From: Pseudomonadota bacterium
GTDB lineage: Bacteria; Pseudomonadota; Alphaproteobacteria; Micropepsales; Micropepsaceae
Assembly: GCA_018241025.1 (NCBI GenBank)
Contig: JAFEEQ010000012.1
Coordinates: forward strand, 62,001 to 126,000
DNA length: 64,000 bases
Direction of reading: 5' to 3'
Part shown: piece after piece, positions 48,538 through 56,707 of the stretch
How the letters are laid out: each line of letters begins with the position of its first letter
Position numbering within the stretch: position 1 is the first letter of the stretch
The notes under the pieces: model-generated
Seen by the model: only the letters and a program-made list of their open reading frames with translations
What the model was told of the DNA's origin: nothing
Database searches by the model: none
Program-made: the position numbers and the translations under genes

Positions 48538-50283
48538 CTACTCGTCCGCCTTGCCGCCGCGCTTCTTGAGCGCTGCGCCGAGGATGTCGCCGAGGCTTGC
48601 GCCGGAGTCGGACGAGCCGTACTGCGCGACGGCCTCCTTCTCTTCGGCCACTTCGCGCGCCTTGATCGAGACGGAGACCCGGCGGGTCGACTTGTCGATC
48701 TGCGTGACGAGCACGTCGATCTTGTTGCCGACCTGGAAACGCTCCGGACGCTGATCGTTGCGGTCGCGGGCGAGGTCGCTGCGGCGAATGAACGACTTCA
48801 CGCCGTCCGCCAGTTCGACCTCGACGCCGCCGTCGTTGACCTGGGTCACGGTGACGGTGACGACCTGGTTCTTCCGCAGGGCGCCGCCATCCGCACCGGC
48901 CCGCTCGATCGGGTCGTCGCCGAGCTGCTTGATGCCGAGGCTGACGCGCTCCTTCTCGGAGTCGACGTCGAGCACCTTGGCCGTGACCTGCTGGCCGACT
49001 TCATAGTCCTTGACCGCCTCGTCGCCGGACTTCGCCCAGCTGAGGTCGGAGAGATGGACCAGGCCGTCGATGTCGTTGCCGAGGCCGACGAAGAGGCCGA
49101 ACTCGGTGATCGACTTGACCTCGCCCTCGATGGTCGCGCCGACCGGATGATCGCGCAGGAAGGCTTCCCACGGATTGTCCTGGGTCTGCTTGAGGCCGAG
49201 GCTGATGCGGCGCTTGTTGGAGTCGACTTCCAGAACCTGGACTTCGACTTCCGTGCCCGGCACCACGATCTTCGACGGGGCGACGTTCTTCTTGACCCAC
49301 GACATTTCGGAGACGTGGACGAGACCTTCGACGCCCGGCTCCAGCTCCACGAAGGCGCCGTAGTCGGTGACGTTGGTGACCTTGCCGGTGAACTTCGCGC
49401 CCGGCGGGTACTTGACCGCAACGCCTTCCCACGGATCGGTCTGCAGCTGCTTCATGCCGAGGCTGATGCGCTGGGTCTCGTGGTTGATCTTGATGATCTG
49501 CACGGTGACCGTCTGGCCCACCGAGAGCACCTCGGTCGGATGCGAGACGCGGCGCCAGGCGATGTCGGTGACGTGGAGCAGGCCGTCGACGCCGCCCAGA
49601 TCCACGAAGGCGCCGTAGTCGGTGATGTTCTTGACCACGCCTTCGACCACCTGCTTCTCCTGCAGCGAGGCGACGAGGCTGGTGCGCTCCTCGGCGCGGC
49701 GCTCTTCCAGAACGGCGCGGCGCGAGACGACGATGTTGCCGCGGCGGCGATCCATCTTGAGGATCTGGAAGGGCTGCGGCTGGTTCATCAGCGGACCGAC
49801 ATCGCGCATCGGGCGGACATCGACCTGCGAACCCGGAAGGAACGCGACGGCGCCGTCGAGATCGACGGTGAAGCCGCCCTTGACGCGGCCGAAGATCACG
49901 CCGGTGACGCGCGCCTGGTCGTTGAACGCCTTCTCGAGCTTGATCCAGCTCTCTTCGCGGCGGGCCTTGTCGCGCGACAGGACGGCTTCGCCGAGCGCGT
50001 TCTCGACGCGCTCGAGATAGACCTCGACCTTGTCGCCCACCTTCACGGTGACCGGCATGCCGGGCATGGAGAATTCTTTGAGGGAGACGCGGCCTTCGGT
50101 CTTGAGGCCGACATCGACCATCGCGAAGTCGTTTTCGACCGCGACGATAGTGCCGGTGATGACGGAGCCTTCCTGCGGCGACTGGGCCTCGAAGCTGGCT
50201 TCAAGCATGGCCTCGAAATCGGCCATGGAGGGGGTCGCGATGTTTTCTTCACGGGTTTTGACGGCGGTGGCGTTACGAGCCAT
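48538..50283 (-). CDS. rpsA: 30S ribosomal protein S1
   Basis: RNA-binding ribosomal protein that helps recruit mRNA. From ATG 50283 (MARNATAVKTREEN) it is 581 residues; the open frame upstream is not part of the protein. Six S1 (OB-fold) repeats are visible, for example GVVKNITDYGAFVDLGGVDGLLHVTDIAW (about 200-228), GKVTNVTDYGAFVELEPGVEGLVHVSEMSW, and GEVKSITEFGLFVGLGNDIDGLVHLSDLSW; the first two are divergent and bind the ribosome. It follows cmk with a 150-base spacer, the usual order cmk-rpsA. Confidence 0.98.
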   Translation of the reverse strand: MARNATAVKTREENIATPSMADFEAMLEASFEAQSPQEGSVITGTIVAVENDFAMVDVGLKTEGRVSLKEFSMPGMPVTVKVGDKVEVYLERVENALGEAVLSRDKARREESWIKLEKAFNDQARVTGVIFGRVKGGFTVDLDGAVAFLPGSQVDVRPMRDVGPLMNQPQPFQILKMDRRRGNIVVSRRAVLEERRAEERTSLVASLQEKQVVEGVVKNITDYGAFVDLGGVDGLLHVTDIAWRRVSHPTEVLSVGQTVTVQIIKINHETQRISLGMKQLQTDPWEGVAVKYPPGAKFTGKVTNVTDYGAFVELEPGVEGLVHVSEMSWVKKNVAPSKIVVPGTEVEVQVLEVDSNKRRISLGLKQTQDNPWEAFLRDHPVGATIEGEVKSITEFGLFVGLGNDIDGLVHLSDLSWAKSGDEAVKDYEVGQQVTAKVLDVDSEKERVSLGIKQLGDDPIERAGADGGALRKNQVVTVTVTQVNDGGVEVELADGVKSFIRRSDLARDRNDQRPERFQVGNKIDVLVTQIDKSTRRVSVSIKAREVAEEKEAVAQYGSSDSGASLGDILGAALKKRGGKADE

Positions 50284-50433
50284 TCGGATGCGTTCCAATT
50301 CTAGTCGTCGTGCCGATCCCGCGAAGCCTCGCGGAATGGACTTCCCTTGCAGGCTGGCCACGCTGGCCTGCCCCGCCCGGGCGGTTGGTTTTCAGCAGAG
50401 TTCGCGGGATGCCCGATGAGGCCGCCGGGTCTC

Positions 50434-51102
50434 CTAACCCCTTGGCGAAGCCTTGAGCGCGCTGTCGATCCTGGGTTGCACCAGGCGAAGAGCCGCCGCG
50501 AACGCGGGCTCTATACCCAAAGAGGTGGTGTCGAGCAAGTCGGCGTCCGGTGCCTGCTTCAGGGGCGAGACGGCGCGGGTCCGGTCGGCGTGGTCGCGGG
50601 CGACGATCTCGGCGAGGAGTTCCGCCTCATTCCGCCCGATCCCCATGCCACTGAGTTCCAGCCAGCGGCGGTGGGCACGCACCTCGGGCGCGGCGTCGAC
50701 GAAGAGCTTGGCGTTGGCGTCCGGCGCAATCACGGTGCCGATATCGCGGCCGTCCATCACAGCGCCGGGACTTCCGCCCGGAGGGTGGGCGAGGAAATTC
50801 TTCTGAAAGTCGTGCAGGGCCGCACGAACCGAGGGAATGGCGGCAACCTGGCTGGCGGCCTTGCCGATGATGTCGGTGCGGATCGCTGGATCGCCGGCGC
50901 GGGAAAGATCGATCGAACGGGCGCCCTTGAGCGCGTCGGCCTCGCGCGCCGGATCGCCCTCGTTGGCGAGCACTGCGAGCGCGGTCAGGCGGTAGAGCGC
51001 GCCGGAATCCATATGGGCGAAGCCGAAATGCCGCGCGAGCCGCTTGGCCAGCGTGCCCTTGCCGGAAGCGGCCGTGCCGTCGACGGCGATGACGATGCTC
51101 AT
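50434..51102 (-). CDS. cmk: Cytidylate kinase
   Basis: Phosphorylates CMP and dCMP. The 222-residue protein from ATG 51102 has the P-loop DGTAASGKGTLAKRLARHFG (about residues 7-26), MDSGALYRLTALAV for substrate binding and MDGRDIGTVIAPDANAKLFVDA near residue 125. The frame is open 13 codons further upstream but MSIVIAVDGTAASGKG is the conserved start. It lies upstream of rpsA on the same strand; the parDE pair lies between it and aroA. Confidence 0.97.
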   Translation of the reverse strand: MSIVIAVDGTAASGKGTLAKRLARHFGFAHMDSGALYRLTALAVLANEGDPAREADALKGARSIDLSRAGDPAIRTDIIGKAASQVAAIPSVRAALHDFQKNFLAHPPGGSPGAVMDGRDIGTVIAPDANAKLFVDAAPEVRAHRRWLELSGMGIGRNEAELLAEIVARDHADRTRAVSPLKQAPDADLLDTTSLGIEPAFAAALRLVQPRIDSALKASPRG

Positions 51103-51186
51103 GGCGGTGTGAAATCGTTCGATGCCGCGCCTGACTGACACAGTTGGCGGCGACCTTCAAAGGGCTTTCCGGCGCAAGACCACGGA

Positions 51187-51205
51187 TGTATGATTTAATC
51201 ATACA
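51187..51205. promoter_or_regulatory. Palindromic operator candidate for parDE
   Basis: TGTATGATT and AATCATACA are exact complements around one T, 18 bases upstream of the antitoxin start. ParD-type ribbon-helix-helix antitoxins usually repress their own promoter by binding such palindromes. Confidence 0.65.
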
Positions 51206-51223
51206 CTCTGTGCGAGTTGCATC

Positions 51224-51505
51224 ATGCGGAATACCTCACCTCTCAGCATCACCCTGCCCCACGACATGGCCGCCATGGTTAAAGAAAAGGTGGCGTCGGG
51301 CGAATATGCGACGGAGAGCGAAGTGATCCGTGACGGACTTCGTGCCCTCCAGGCACGCGATGCAGCAGTTGAGCGTTGGCTGCGCGACGAAGTCGCAAAG
51401 AGCTATGACGAACACAAGGATAATCCGGGCGGCGCCATCCCGGCGCGAGACGTAATGAGCCGGCTCCGCACGGCGCATAAGGCGCGGACGAAGTCCGGGA
51501 AATGA
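51224..51505 (+). CDS. parD: ParD-like type II antitoxin
   Basis: Antitoxin of 93 residues with an N-terminal ribbon-helix-helix DNA-binding domain: SITLPHDMAAMVKEKVASGEYATESEVIRDGLRAL (about residues 8-42), where the first strand and the GEYATxSEVIRDGLR motif identify the ParD/CC2985 group. The C-terminal half (about 45-93) would wrap the toxin. The stop overlaps the toxin start by 4 bases. The palindrome just upstream fits autoregulation. Confidence 0.92.
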   Translation: MRNTSPLSITLPHDMAAMVKEKVASGEYATESEVIRDGLRALQARDAAVERWLRDEVAKSYDEHKDNPGGAIPARDVMSRLRTAHKARTKSGK

Positions 51506-51822
51506 CAGACGAGGCGTACAGCGTGGTCCTCACGCCGCGCGCCGAAGCCCAATTGGACAGTCTTTACGCCTATATCGCAGAGCATGGCAGCGAAGCGCGG
51601 GCCGAGCGTTTCGTCGGCGCGATCGTCGATACCTGCATGGGGCTTGCAAACTTTCCCGAGCGCGGATTGCGACGCGATGACATTCGCCCGAACTTGCGTA
51701 CCACAAGCCACGCGCGGCGCGTGACCATCGCGTATGCCGTCGAGGCACCGACAGTCGTCATTCATGGCGTGTTCTATGGCGGACAGGACTTCGAGGCGGC
51801 GCTTCGCGATGGCGGGGATTAA
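51502..51822 (+). CDS. parE: ParE-like toxin (RelE/ParE superfamily)
   Basis: Toxin of 106 residues. Family features are VVLTPRAEAQLDSLYAYIAEHGSEARAERFVGAIVDTC at the N terminus, FPERGLRRDDIRPNLRTTSH in the middle and VTIAYAVEAPTVVIHGVFYGGQDFEAAL at the C terminus, where the HGVFYGGQDF strand is typical of ParE proteins. ParE toxins of this group inhibit gyrase; other RelE members cut mRNA, so the target is inferred. It is coupled to the antitoxin by ATGA overlap and converges on aroA. Confidence 0.92.
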   Translation: MTDEAYSVVLTPRAEAQLDSLYAYIAEHGSEARAERFVGAIVDTCMGLANFPERGLRRDDIRPNLRTTSHARRVTIAYAVEAPTVVIHGVFYGGQDFEAALRDGGD

Positions 51823-51831
51823 GTCTGCCGC

Positions 51832-53181
51832 CTACACATTCACCGCCTGAAAATCAGCACCTAGATCCCGCATGAGCTTTTCGAATTCCGGAAAGCTCGT
51901 CGCGATCATCGCGGTGTCGTCAACGCTCACGGCGTTCTTCGACGCGAGGCCCATGGTCAGGAAGCTCATCGCGATGCGGTGATCCATGTGGGTGATCACG
52001 CGCCCGCCGCCAGGGACGCCGTCGGCACCCCTGCCCTCGACGGTCAGCGTGTCGTGGGTCTCGGCAAGCGTGAGGCCGTTGGCGGTGAGGCCGGCGGCGA
52101 TGGCGGAGAGGCGGTCGCTTTCCTTCACGCGCAGCTCTTCGAGGCCGCGCATCACGGTGTTGCCCTCGGCGAAGGACGCCGCAACGGCGAGGATAGGGTA
52201 TTCGTCGATCATCGCAGGCGCGCGCTCGGGCGGGACCTCGACACCTTTGAGCGACGAGGCGCGGACGACGAGATCGCCGATGCGCTCGCCGCCGCTCTCG
52301 CGATCGTTTTCGATGGCAATATTCGCGCCCATCTCGAGCAGCGTGTCGATCAGTCCGATGCGGCGCGGATTGAGCAGCACGGCGGGGATGCGCACCTCGG
52401 AGCCCGGCACGATGAGCGCGGCGACAAGCGGGAAAGCGGCGGAGGACGGATCGCGCGGCACATCGACAGCACAGGGTTTCAGCTCGACCTCGCCGGTGAT
52501 GTGGATCGCCTCGCCTTTGGTCAGCGGCTCGACCGCGATGTCGGCGCCAAAGGCCTTCAACATCTTCTCGGTGTGGTCGCGGGTAAGTTCGCTCTGGCTG
52601 ATGCGAGAACGTCCAGGCGCGTTGAGGGCGGCCAGGAGCATTGCCGATTTGACCTGTGCCGACGCGACCGCGACATGGTGCTCGACCGCGATCGGCAGCG
52701 TCGCGCCCTGGAGTGTCACCGGCATCAGGCCGCGGGCGCGGGCGATGTAGACCGCGCCGAATTCGGTCAGCGGATCGAGTACCCGGGCCATGGGGCGGCC
52801 GCGCAGGGAGGAATCGCCGGTATAGACCGCCATGATCGGCGTGGTCGCCATCGCGCCCATCACGAGACGGGATCCGGTACCGGAATTGCCGAAATCGAGA
52901 ATATTGTCGGGCTCGCGCCAGCCGCCGACACCGGTGCCGTGGACGGTCCAGCTTCCCGGTCCATGGCGGACCACTTGGGCGCCGAAAGCCCGCATCGCCT
53001 GCGCGGTATTGAGGACGTCTTCGGCCTCCAAAAGCCCGGTAATCCGGGTCTCACCGACCGTCAGAGCACCCAGGATCAGAGCACGGTGGGAGACGGACTT
53101 GTCCCCGGGGACCTCGGCGGTCCCCCTCAGGGCCAAAGACCTGCGCGATTTCAACGGCCTGGCAGCGCCGGCACCATGCAT
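51832..53181 (-). CDS. aroA: 3-phosphoshikimate 1-carboxyvinyltransferase (EPSP synthase)
   Basis: Sixth step of the shikimate pathway. The 449-residue protein from ATG 53181 has [16 protein letters not shown] (about residues 26-41) with the active-site lysine and serine, [17 protein letters not shown] (about 95-111), and [17 protein letters not shown] with the catalytic aspartate near residue 325. A glycine-to-alanine-type change for glyphosate tolerance cannot be judged reliably by eye. The frame is open upstream of the ATG, but the conserved start begins at this methionine. Divergent from the acidic protein gene. Confidence 0.96.
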   Translation of the reverse strand: MHGAGAARPLKSRRSLALRGTAEVPGDKSVSHRALILGALTVGETRITGLLEAEDVLNTAQAMRAFGAQVVRHGPGSWTVHGTGVGGWREPDNILDFGNSGTGSRLVMGAMATTPIMAVYTGDSSLRGRPMARVLDPLTEFGAVYIARARGLMPVTLQGATLPIAVEHHVAVASAQVKSAMLLAALNAPGRSRISQSELTRDHTEKMLKAFGADIAVEPLTKGEAIHITGEVELKPCAVDVPRDPSSAAFPLVAALIVPGSEVRIPAVLLNPRRIGLIDTLLEMGANIAIENDRESGGERIGDLVVRASSLKGVEVPPERAPAMIDEYPILAVAASFAEGNTVMRGLEELRVKESDRLSAIAAGLTANGLTLAETHDTLTVEGRGADGVPGGGRVITHMDHRIAMSFLTMGLASKNAVSVDDTAMIATSFPEFEKLMRDLGADFQAVNV

Positions 53182-53275
53182 GATCGGAGCCCCAAAACCT
53201 CTTTGACATTCGGTGGTCAGGCGTGGCAAACGACCCGCCTTCCAAATCAACCCTTCTTTCGCGGGAAGCAAAAGC

Positions 53276-53779
53276 TTGGTCAAGGCAGAACTCGGATTGA
53301 AGCGCGTGTGCCCCCAATGCGCGGCGCGTTTCTACGACCTCAACAAGCGTCCCATCGAATGCCCGAAGTGCGAGTTCAGCTTCGAGCCCGAGGCGATGTA
53401 CAAGCAGCGCCGTCCGCGTCAGCCCGAGCCCGTCGCCGCGCAGGCCGTGCCGGCGGATGCCGAAGACGATGAGAACGAGGACGACGAGAACGAAGAGGCC
53501 GAGGCCGACGAGGAAGAAGGCGTCGAAGCCGTCGAGGGCGAGGCGCCCCTGAAGGTCGCCGCCACGGGCGAGGACGACGACGAAGAAGAGGAAGAAGAAG
53601 AGACGGAGACCGAGGGCGCGGGCATGTCGGTCGTCGACGAGGACGACATCGAGGATGTCGATCTCGGCGAAGAAGACGAGGAAGGCGAAGAGGACGACAG
53701 CCTTCTCGAAGAAGACGAAGACGAGAACGACGATGTCAGCGGCATCATCGACGCAGACATCGAGAAGGACGAACGCTAG
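53276..53779 (+). CDS. TIGR02300-type zinc-ribbon protein with long acidic tail
   Basis: Uncharacterised alphaproteobacterial protein of 167 residues. The N-terminal 45 residues carry a zinc ribbon ([31 protein letters not shown], with two CxxC pairs), preceded by VKAELGLKR. From about residue 65 on, the protein is dominated by Asp and Glu, with long acidic runs, likely disordered. The conserved start fits the TTG at 53276, which has GGGAAG upstream; an ATG-initiated longer frame from 53213 is less likely. It is placed between aroA (divergent) and tRNA-Ala, a linkage common in alphaproteobacteria. Function is unknown. Confidence 0.85.
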   Translation: MVKAELGLKRVCPQCAARFYDLNKRPIECPKCEFSFEPEAMYKQRRPRQPEPVAAQAVPADAEDDENEDDENEEAEADEEEGVEAVEGEAPLKVAATGEDDDEEEEEEETETEGAGMSVVDEDDIEDVDLGEEDEEGEEDDSLLEEDEDENDDVSGIIDADIEKDER

Positions 53780-53820
53780 TATCTGACACCCGTCGCGCCC
53801 CATCGCGACGTGACTGGAAC

Positions 53821-53896
53821 GGGGCCATAGCTCAGCTGGGAGAGCGTCTGCATGGCATGCAGAAGGTCAGCGGTTCGATCCCGCTTGGCTCCACCA
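53821..53896 (+). tRNA. tRNA-Ala (anticodon GGC)
   Basis: A 76-base tRNA with CCA encoded. The acceptor stem GGGGCCA pairs with TGGCTCC and includes the G3-T70 pair that defines alanine tRNAs. D arm GCTC...GAGC, anticodon arm TCTGC-ATGGCAT-GCAGA with anticodon GGC, and T arm AGCGG-TTCGATC-CCGCT all fold properly. It reads GCC and GCU codons. Confidence 0.97.
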
Positions 53897-53916
53897 GCTT
53901 CCGCTTCGCGGAAGCT
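53896..53916 (+). terminator. Hairpin immediately after tRNA-Ala
   Basis: AGCTTCCGC and GCGGAAGCT are exact complements around TTC, starting at the last base of CCA. It probably aids termination or 3' processing; no T-run follows. Confidence 0.4.
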
Positions 53917-54104
53917 ACGGCTCGGCAGGCTATTTGATAGTTCTGACATCGAAGCAAAGTGTGGAACATGCGAAGCGGCAGCGAAGGCTGCCGCGCCGTA
54001 GCCCGAAAGGGCGAAGGCGGGCCCGAAGCAGTTTCGCACGCAAGCGATTCGGGTGATCTATACTCTCGTCGCTACCGCGGTTGGACGTTCTTGAGAGCGC
54101 CCCA

Positions 54105-54341
54105 ATGCACTACGTCTACATTCTTCGAAGCATCGAGGTCGACCGCTACTACGTCAGTCACTCCAAAGATCTATGAGCGCGCCTGATAAAGCACAACGCC
54201 GGAGATGTCGCTCATACGGCAAAATTCTGGCCATGGGCCATTGAGACATACGTCGCATTTTCTGATGTCGCGCAGGCGATAGACTTCGAAAAGTACCTGA
54301 AGTCTCCATCCGGCCGCGCCTTCGCATGCAAGCGCCTTTAG
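54105..54341 (+). pseudogene. GIY-YIG nuclease-domain gene with internal stop
   Basis: Read from ATG 54105 to TAG 54339-54341, the translation is a small GIY-YIG (UPF0213/YhbQ-like) protein of 78 residues, but an in-frame TGA at codon 24 (54174-54176) interrupts it just where relatives have an Arg or Lys (motif KDL-stop-ARLIKHNAG). The downstream part (HTAKFWPWAIETYVAFSD, FEKYLKSPSGRAFACKRL) is well preserved, so the break looks recent, or the base is a sequencing error. The YVG motif reads YVS, a second departure at the active site. It lies 208 bases after tRNA-Ala; that spacer holds no ORF I support. Confidence 0.8.
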
Positions 54342-54344
54342 CCG

Positions 54345-54662
54345 CTACTTCTGTCCGCGGTTGGCCCAGGCGATGCAGTCGGCGAATACCTTTCGGTAGA
54401 TCGCATCGCGGGCATCGCTGTCGATGTCCTGATAGCGGGCATCCTGCGCACGGGTCCTTGCCACCGACTTGCACGTTTCGTCCGCACGTTCAGCCTCGGC
54501 GGCGAAGTTGGCGTAGTTGGCGGTTGCGGCCGTCGCAGGCGGCGAGGATGGCAGCGTGGCGGGACCGGAGACATAGGTCAGATCGGCTGCGCTACAGCCC
54601 GTCACAAGACAGGCCGCCACAAGCGCTGGGAACAAACGCAACGAGATCCTCCAAACGCACAC
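54345..54662 (-). CDS. Small lipoprotein, hypothetical, 105 aa
   Basis: Predicted lipoprotein: signal with lipobox LVTGC (C at about residue 23). The mature part has an Ala/Pro/Thr-rich spacer and a helical C-terminal half with CKSVARTRAQDARYQD and YRKVFADCIAW. The two cysteines and the spacing C-x3-A-x2-RA-x-DAR ... C resemble the lipoprotein at 38871-39203, so both may belong to one family. Function is unknown. It converges on the GIY-YIG remnant with 3 bases between them. Confidence 0.75.
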   Translation of the reverse strand: MCVWRISLRLFPALVAACLVTGCSAADLTYVSGPATLPSSPPATAATANYANFAAEAERADETCKSVARTRAQDARYQDIDSDARDAIYRKVFADCIAWANRGQK

Positions 54663-54848
54663 CGCAGTGCAGCAAACTCCTGCCTTGAATCCGGATGCGC
54701 GTCAACATAATGCACGCGGACCGGGCGAGGTTCCGGCCGCCACCGATCGAAAGGCGCGACTTGCGGTCACCGGCCATTTCCGACAAGAGAGGTTCGATCA
54801 CTCTCCGCCGGCTGCTGGGGCCCGCGAGGCCCAAGGGATAGCCCTGCA

Positions 54849-56348
54849 TTGAGCAGCTTCATCGATGCCCGAACCGTCCCGGCGGGTACTGTCCTGGAAC
54901 CCGATCTGGCCATCGTCGGCGGCGGGCCGGCCGGGATCAGCCTGGCACTTGCCCTCGCCGAAGCGCCGCTCACCATCATGCTGTTCGAGAGCGGCGGGAT
55001 GGAGTTCGACCAGACGACCCAGGCGCTCTATGGCGGCAGCGAAAGCGGCGTGACGTATCTGCCGCTGGACGGTTCGCGGCTGCGGTTTCTCGGCGGCAGT
55101 ACCAATCACTGGGGCGGCTGGTGCCGGCCGCTCGATCCCATCGATTTTGAGCAGCGTGACTGGCTGCCCCATTCCGGCTGGCCCTTCGGTATCGACGAGT
55201 TGAAGCCCTACTTCAAACGGGCGCAGGCGCTGGTCGAGGCCGGTGACTGGCTTTACGACGACGCCGGTCCGCAACTGGAAAAGACGGCGCCGCTGCTCAA
55301 GCTCGGCGCGGGCGGCGTCTATACGAGCTGGTTTCAGTTCTCAAAGACGCGCAACGACGTCTTGCCGACGCATTTCGGCACCCGCTATGCCGAGGATCTG
55401 AAGCGCCTCGCCAATCTCAAGCTCTATCTCAACGCCAACGCGACGGCGCTGAACCTCGCGCCCGATGCGGCGAGCCTTCAAAGCATCCGGATCGCGACGC
55501 TGGGCGGGCACAGCTTCCAGGTGAAGCCAAAACGCGCCGTGCTGGCGATGGGTGCGATCGAGAATGCCCGCCTGATGCTGGCGTCGAATGACGTGATGAA
55601 GAGCGGCGTCGGAAACCAGAACGATCTCGTCGGCCGCTTCTTCGCCGATCATCCGATCCCGCGCGATACCGCGACGCTCGTATCCTTCGCCGGTCCCCTG
55701 CCCGGCTATTACTTCAACAGCACGGCGATCGACGGCGCCGTCGTCCGTCCCACCTATGCGCCGAGCGATGCATTTGAACGCAACGCCAAAATCACCGGCT
55801 CGCTGACGACGGTCGAAACCTCCGTCGAACTCGACGAACTCGACAAGGCTGCCATCGTGACCACGGCGCTGGCGCTCGGTGTCGATGCGAGCAATGCCAA
55901 GGCTTTTTCGGTCGGTTGCGGACTCGAATTGCAGCCGGATCCGGAGCGCCGCCTGACGCTCACCGGTGCGCGCGATGCGCTCGGCATGCCGCGGCTCAAA
56001 CTGACCAACCGAGTCTCGGACGAGGATTTCGCCCGTTATCGGCTGACCATGAAGGAACTCGGCAGGCAGCTTCTCGCCGCGGGGACCGGCATGATCCGGC
56101 TGAACTACAATACGCGCGCCGAGTGGGTTGGGGCGCTCGACTGGGGCAACCATCACCTCGGTACGACCCGCATGCACGTCGATCCGGCGCATGGCGTGGT
56201 CGACGCGAATTCCAAGGTCCACGGCATCGCCAATCTGTATGTCGCCGGCAGCGGCGTGTTCCCGACCTATGGCGCGTCGAACCCGACTATGAATCTCGTC
56301 GCGCTCACGCTGCGGCTGGCCCAGCATATCCGGTGGATGCATCGATGA
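54849..56348 (+). CDS. GMC-family FAD oxidoreductase
   Basis: Glucose-methanol-choline oxidoreductase of 499 residues. The FAD-binding loop is DLAIVGGGPAGISLALALAE (about residues 19-38), FLGGSTNHWGGWCRPLDP (about 78-95) is the flavin-contact signature, and the C-terminal NPTMNLVALTLRLAQHI together with HHLGTTRMHVDP carries the active-site histidine region. The start appears to be TTG 54849, with AAGGGA upstream. The next gene overlaps the stop by 4 bases and encodes a small Tat-signal protein, an arrangement reminiscent of periplasmic sugar or alcohol dehydrogenases with a gamma subunit. The substrate is unknown. Confidence 0.87.
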   Translation: MSSFIDARTVPAGTVLEPDLAIVGGGPAGISLALALAEAPLTIMLFESGGMEFDQTTQALYGGSESGVTYLPLDGSRLRFLGGSTNHWGGWCRPLDPIDFEQRDWLPHSGWPFGIDELKPYFKRAQALVEAGDWLYDDAGPQLEKTAPLLKLGAGGVYTSWFQFSKTRNDVLPTHFGTRYAEDLKRLANLKLYLNANATALNLAPDAASLQSIRIATLGGHSFQVKPKRAVLAMGAIENARLMLASNDVMKSGVGNQNDLVGRFFADHPIPRDTATLVSFAGPLPGYYFNSTAIDGAVVRPTYAPSDAFERNAKITGSLTTVETSVELDELDKAAIVTTALALGVDASNAKAFSVGCGLELQPDPERRLTLTGARDALGMPRLKLTNRVSDEDFARYRLTMKELGRQLLAAGTGMIRLNYNTRAEWVGALDWGNHHLGTTRMHVDPAHGVVDANSKVHGIANLYVAGSGVFPTYGASNPTMNLVALTLRLAQHIRWMHR

Positions 56349-56704
56349 GCCCGCAAGGACCCACACGCCGGATGGTGGCGATCGGCGGCAGCATCACGGC
56401 GGCACTTGGCCTCGCCGCACTTGGCCTGACTGTGCCGCGCCTCCTGGGGCATCGGAAGACGCCATATGACGATCTGTTGAACCAGCTCACCGACCGGGAT
56501 GCAGCGATCCGGCTGGGACGCGTGTCGCCGGCCGTCATCGACAAAGCCGAGATGGCCGAAGCGCTGCGGCAAAGACTGACTCATCATTCGCTGCAGGATG
56601 TGACGGCCGCCGATGTCGCGGCGGGCAGGATCGTCGAAGTGAAGGGCTGGGTTCTTCCTGAAACCCTTGTGGAACTCTGCTCGTTGGCGGCGAGCGTTCA
56701 GTAG
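56345..56704 (+). CDS. Small Tat-signal subunit next to GMC oxidoreductase
   Basis: A 119-residue protein with an N-terminal twin-arginine signal (TRRMVAIGGSITAALGLAALGL, cleavage near residue 35). The mature part is helical (DDLLNQLTDRDAAIRLGRVSP, EMAEALRQRLTHHS) and ends in VLPETLVELCSLAAS. It overlaps the GMC oxidoreductase stop by 4 bases. In membrane-bound gluconate/fructose dehydrogenases a small Tat-exported partner carries the large subunit, which has no signal of its own, across the membrane; the same could hold here, but sequence similarity to that gamma subunit is not obvious to me. Confidence 0.75.
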   Translation: MSPQGPTRRMVAIGGSITAALGLAALGLTVPRLLGHRKTPYDDLLNQLTDRDAAIRLGRVSPAVIDKAEMAEALRQRLTHHSLQDVTAADVAAGRIVEVKGWVLPETLVELCSLAASVQ

Positions 56705-56707
56705 ACG

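Noticed and set aside
53776..54039. Short ORF antisense to tRNA-Ala
   Set aside because: It reads RDRTADLLHAMQTLSQLSYGP, a sequence produced by the tRNA-Ala gene read backwards and often misannotated as a protein.
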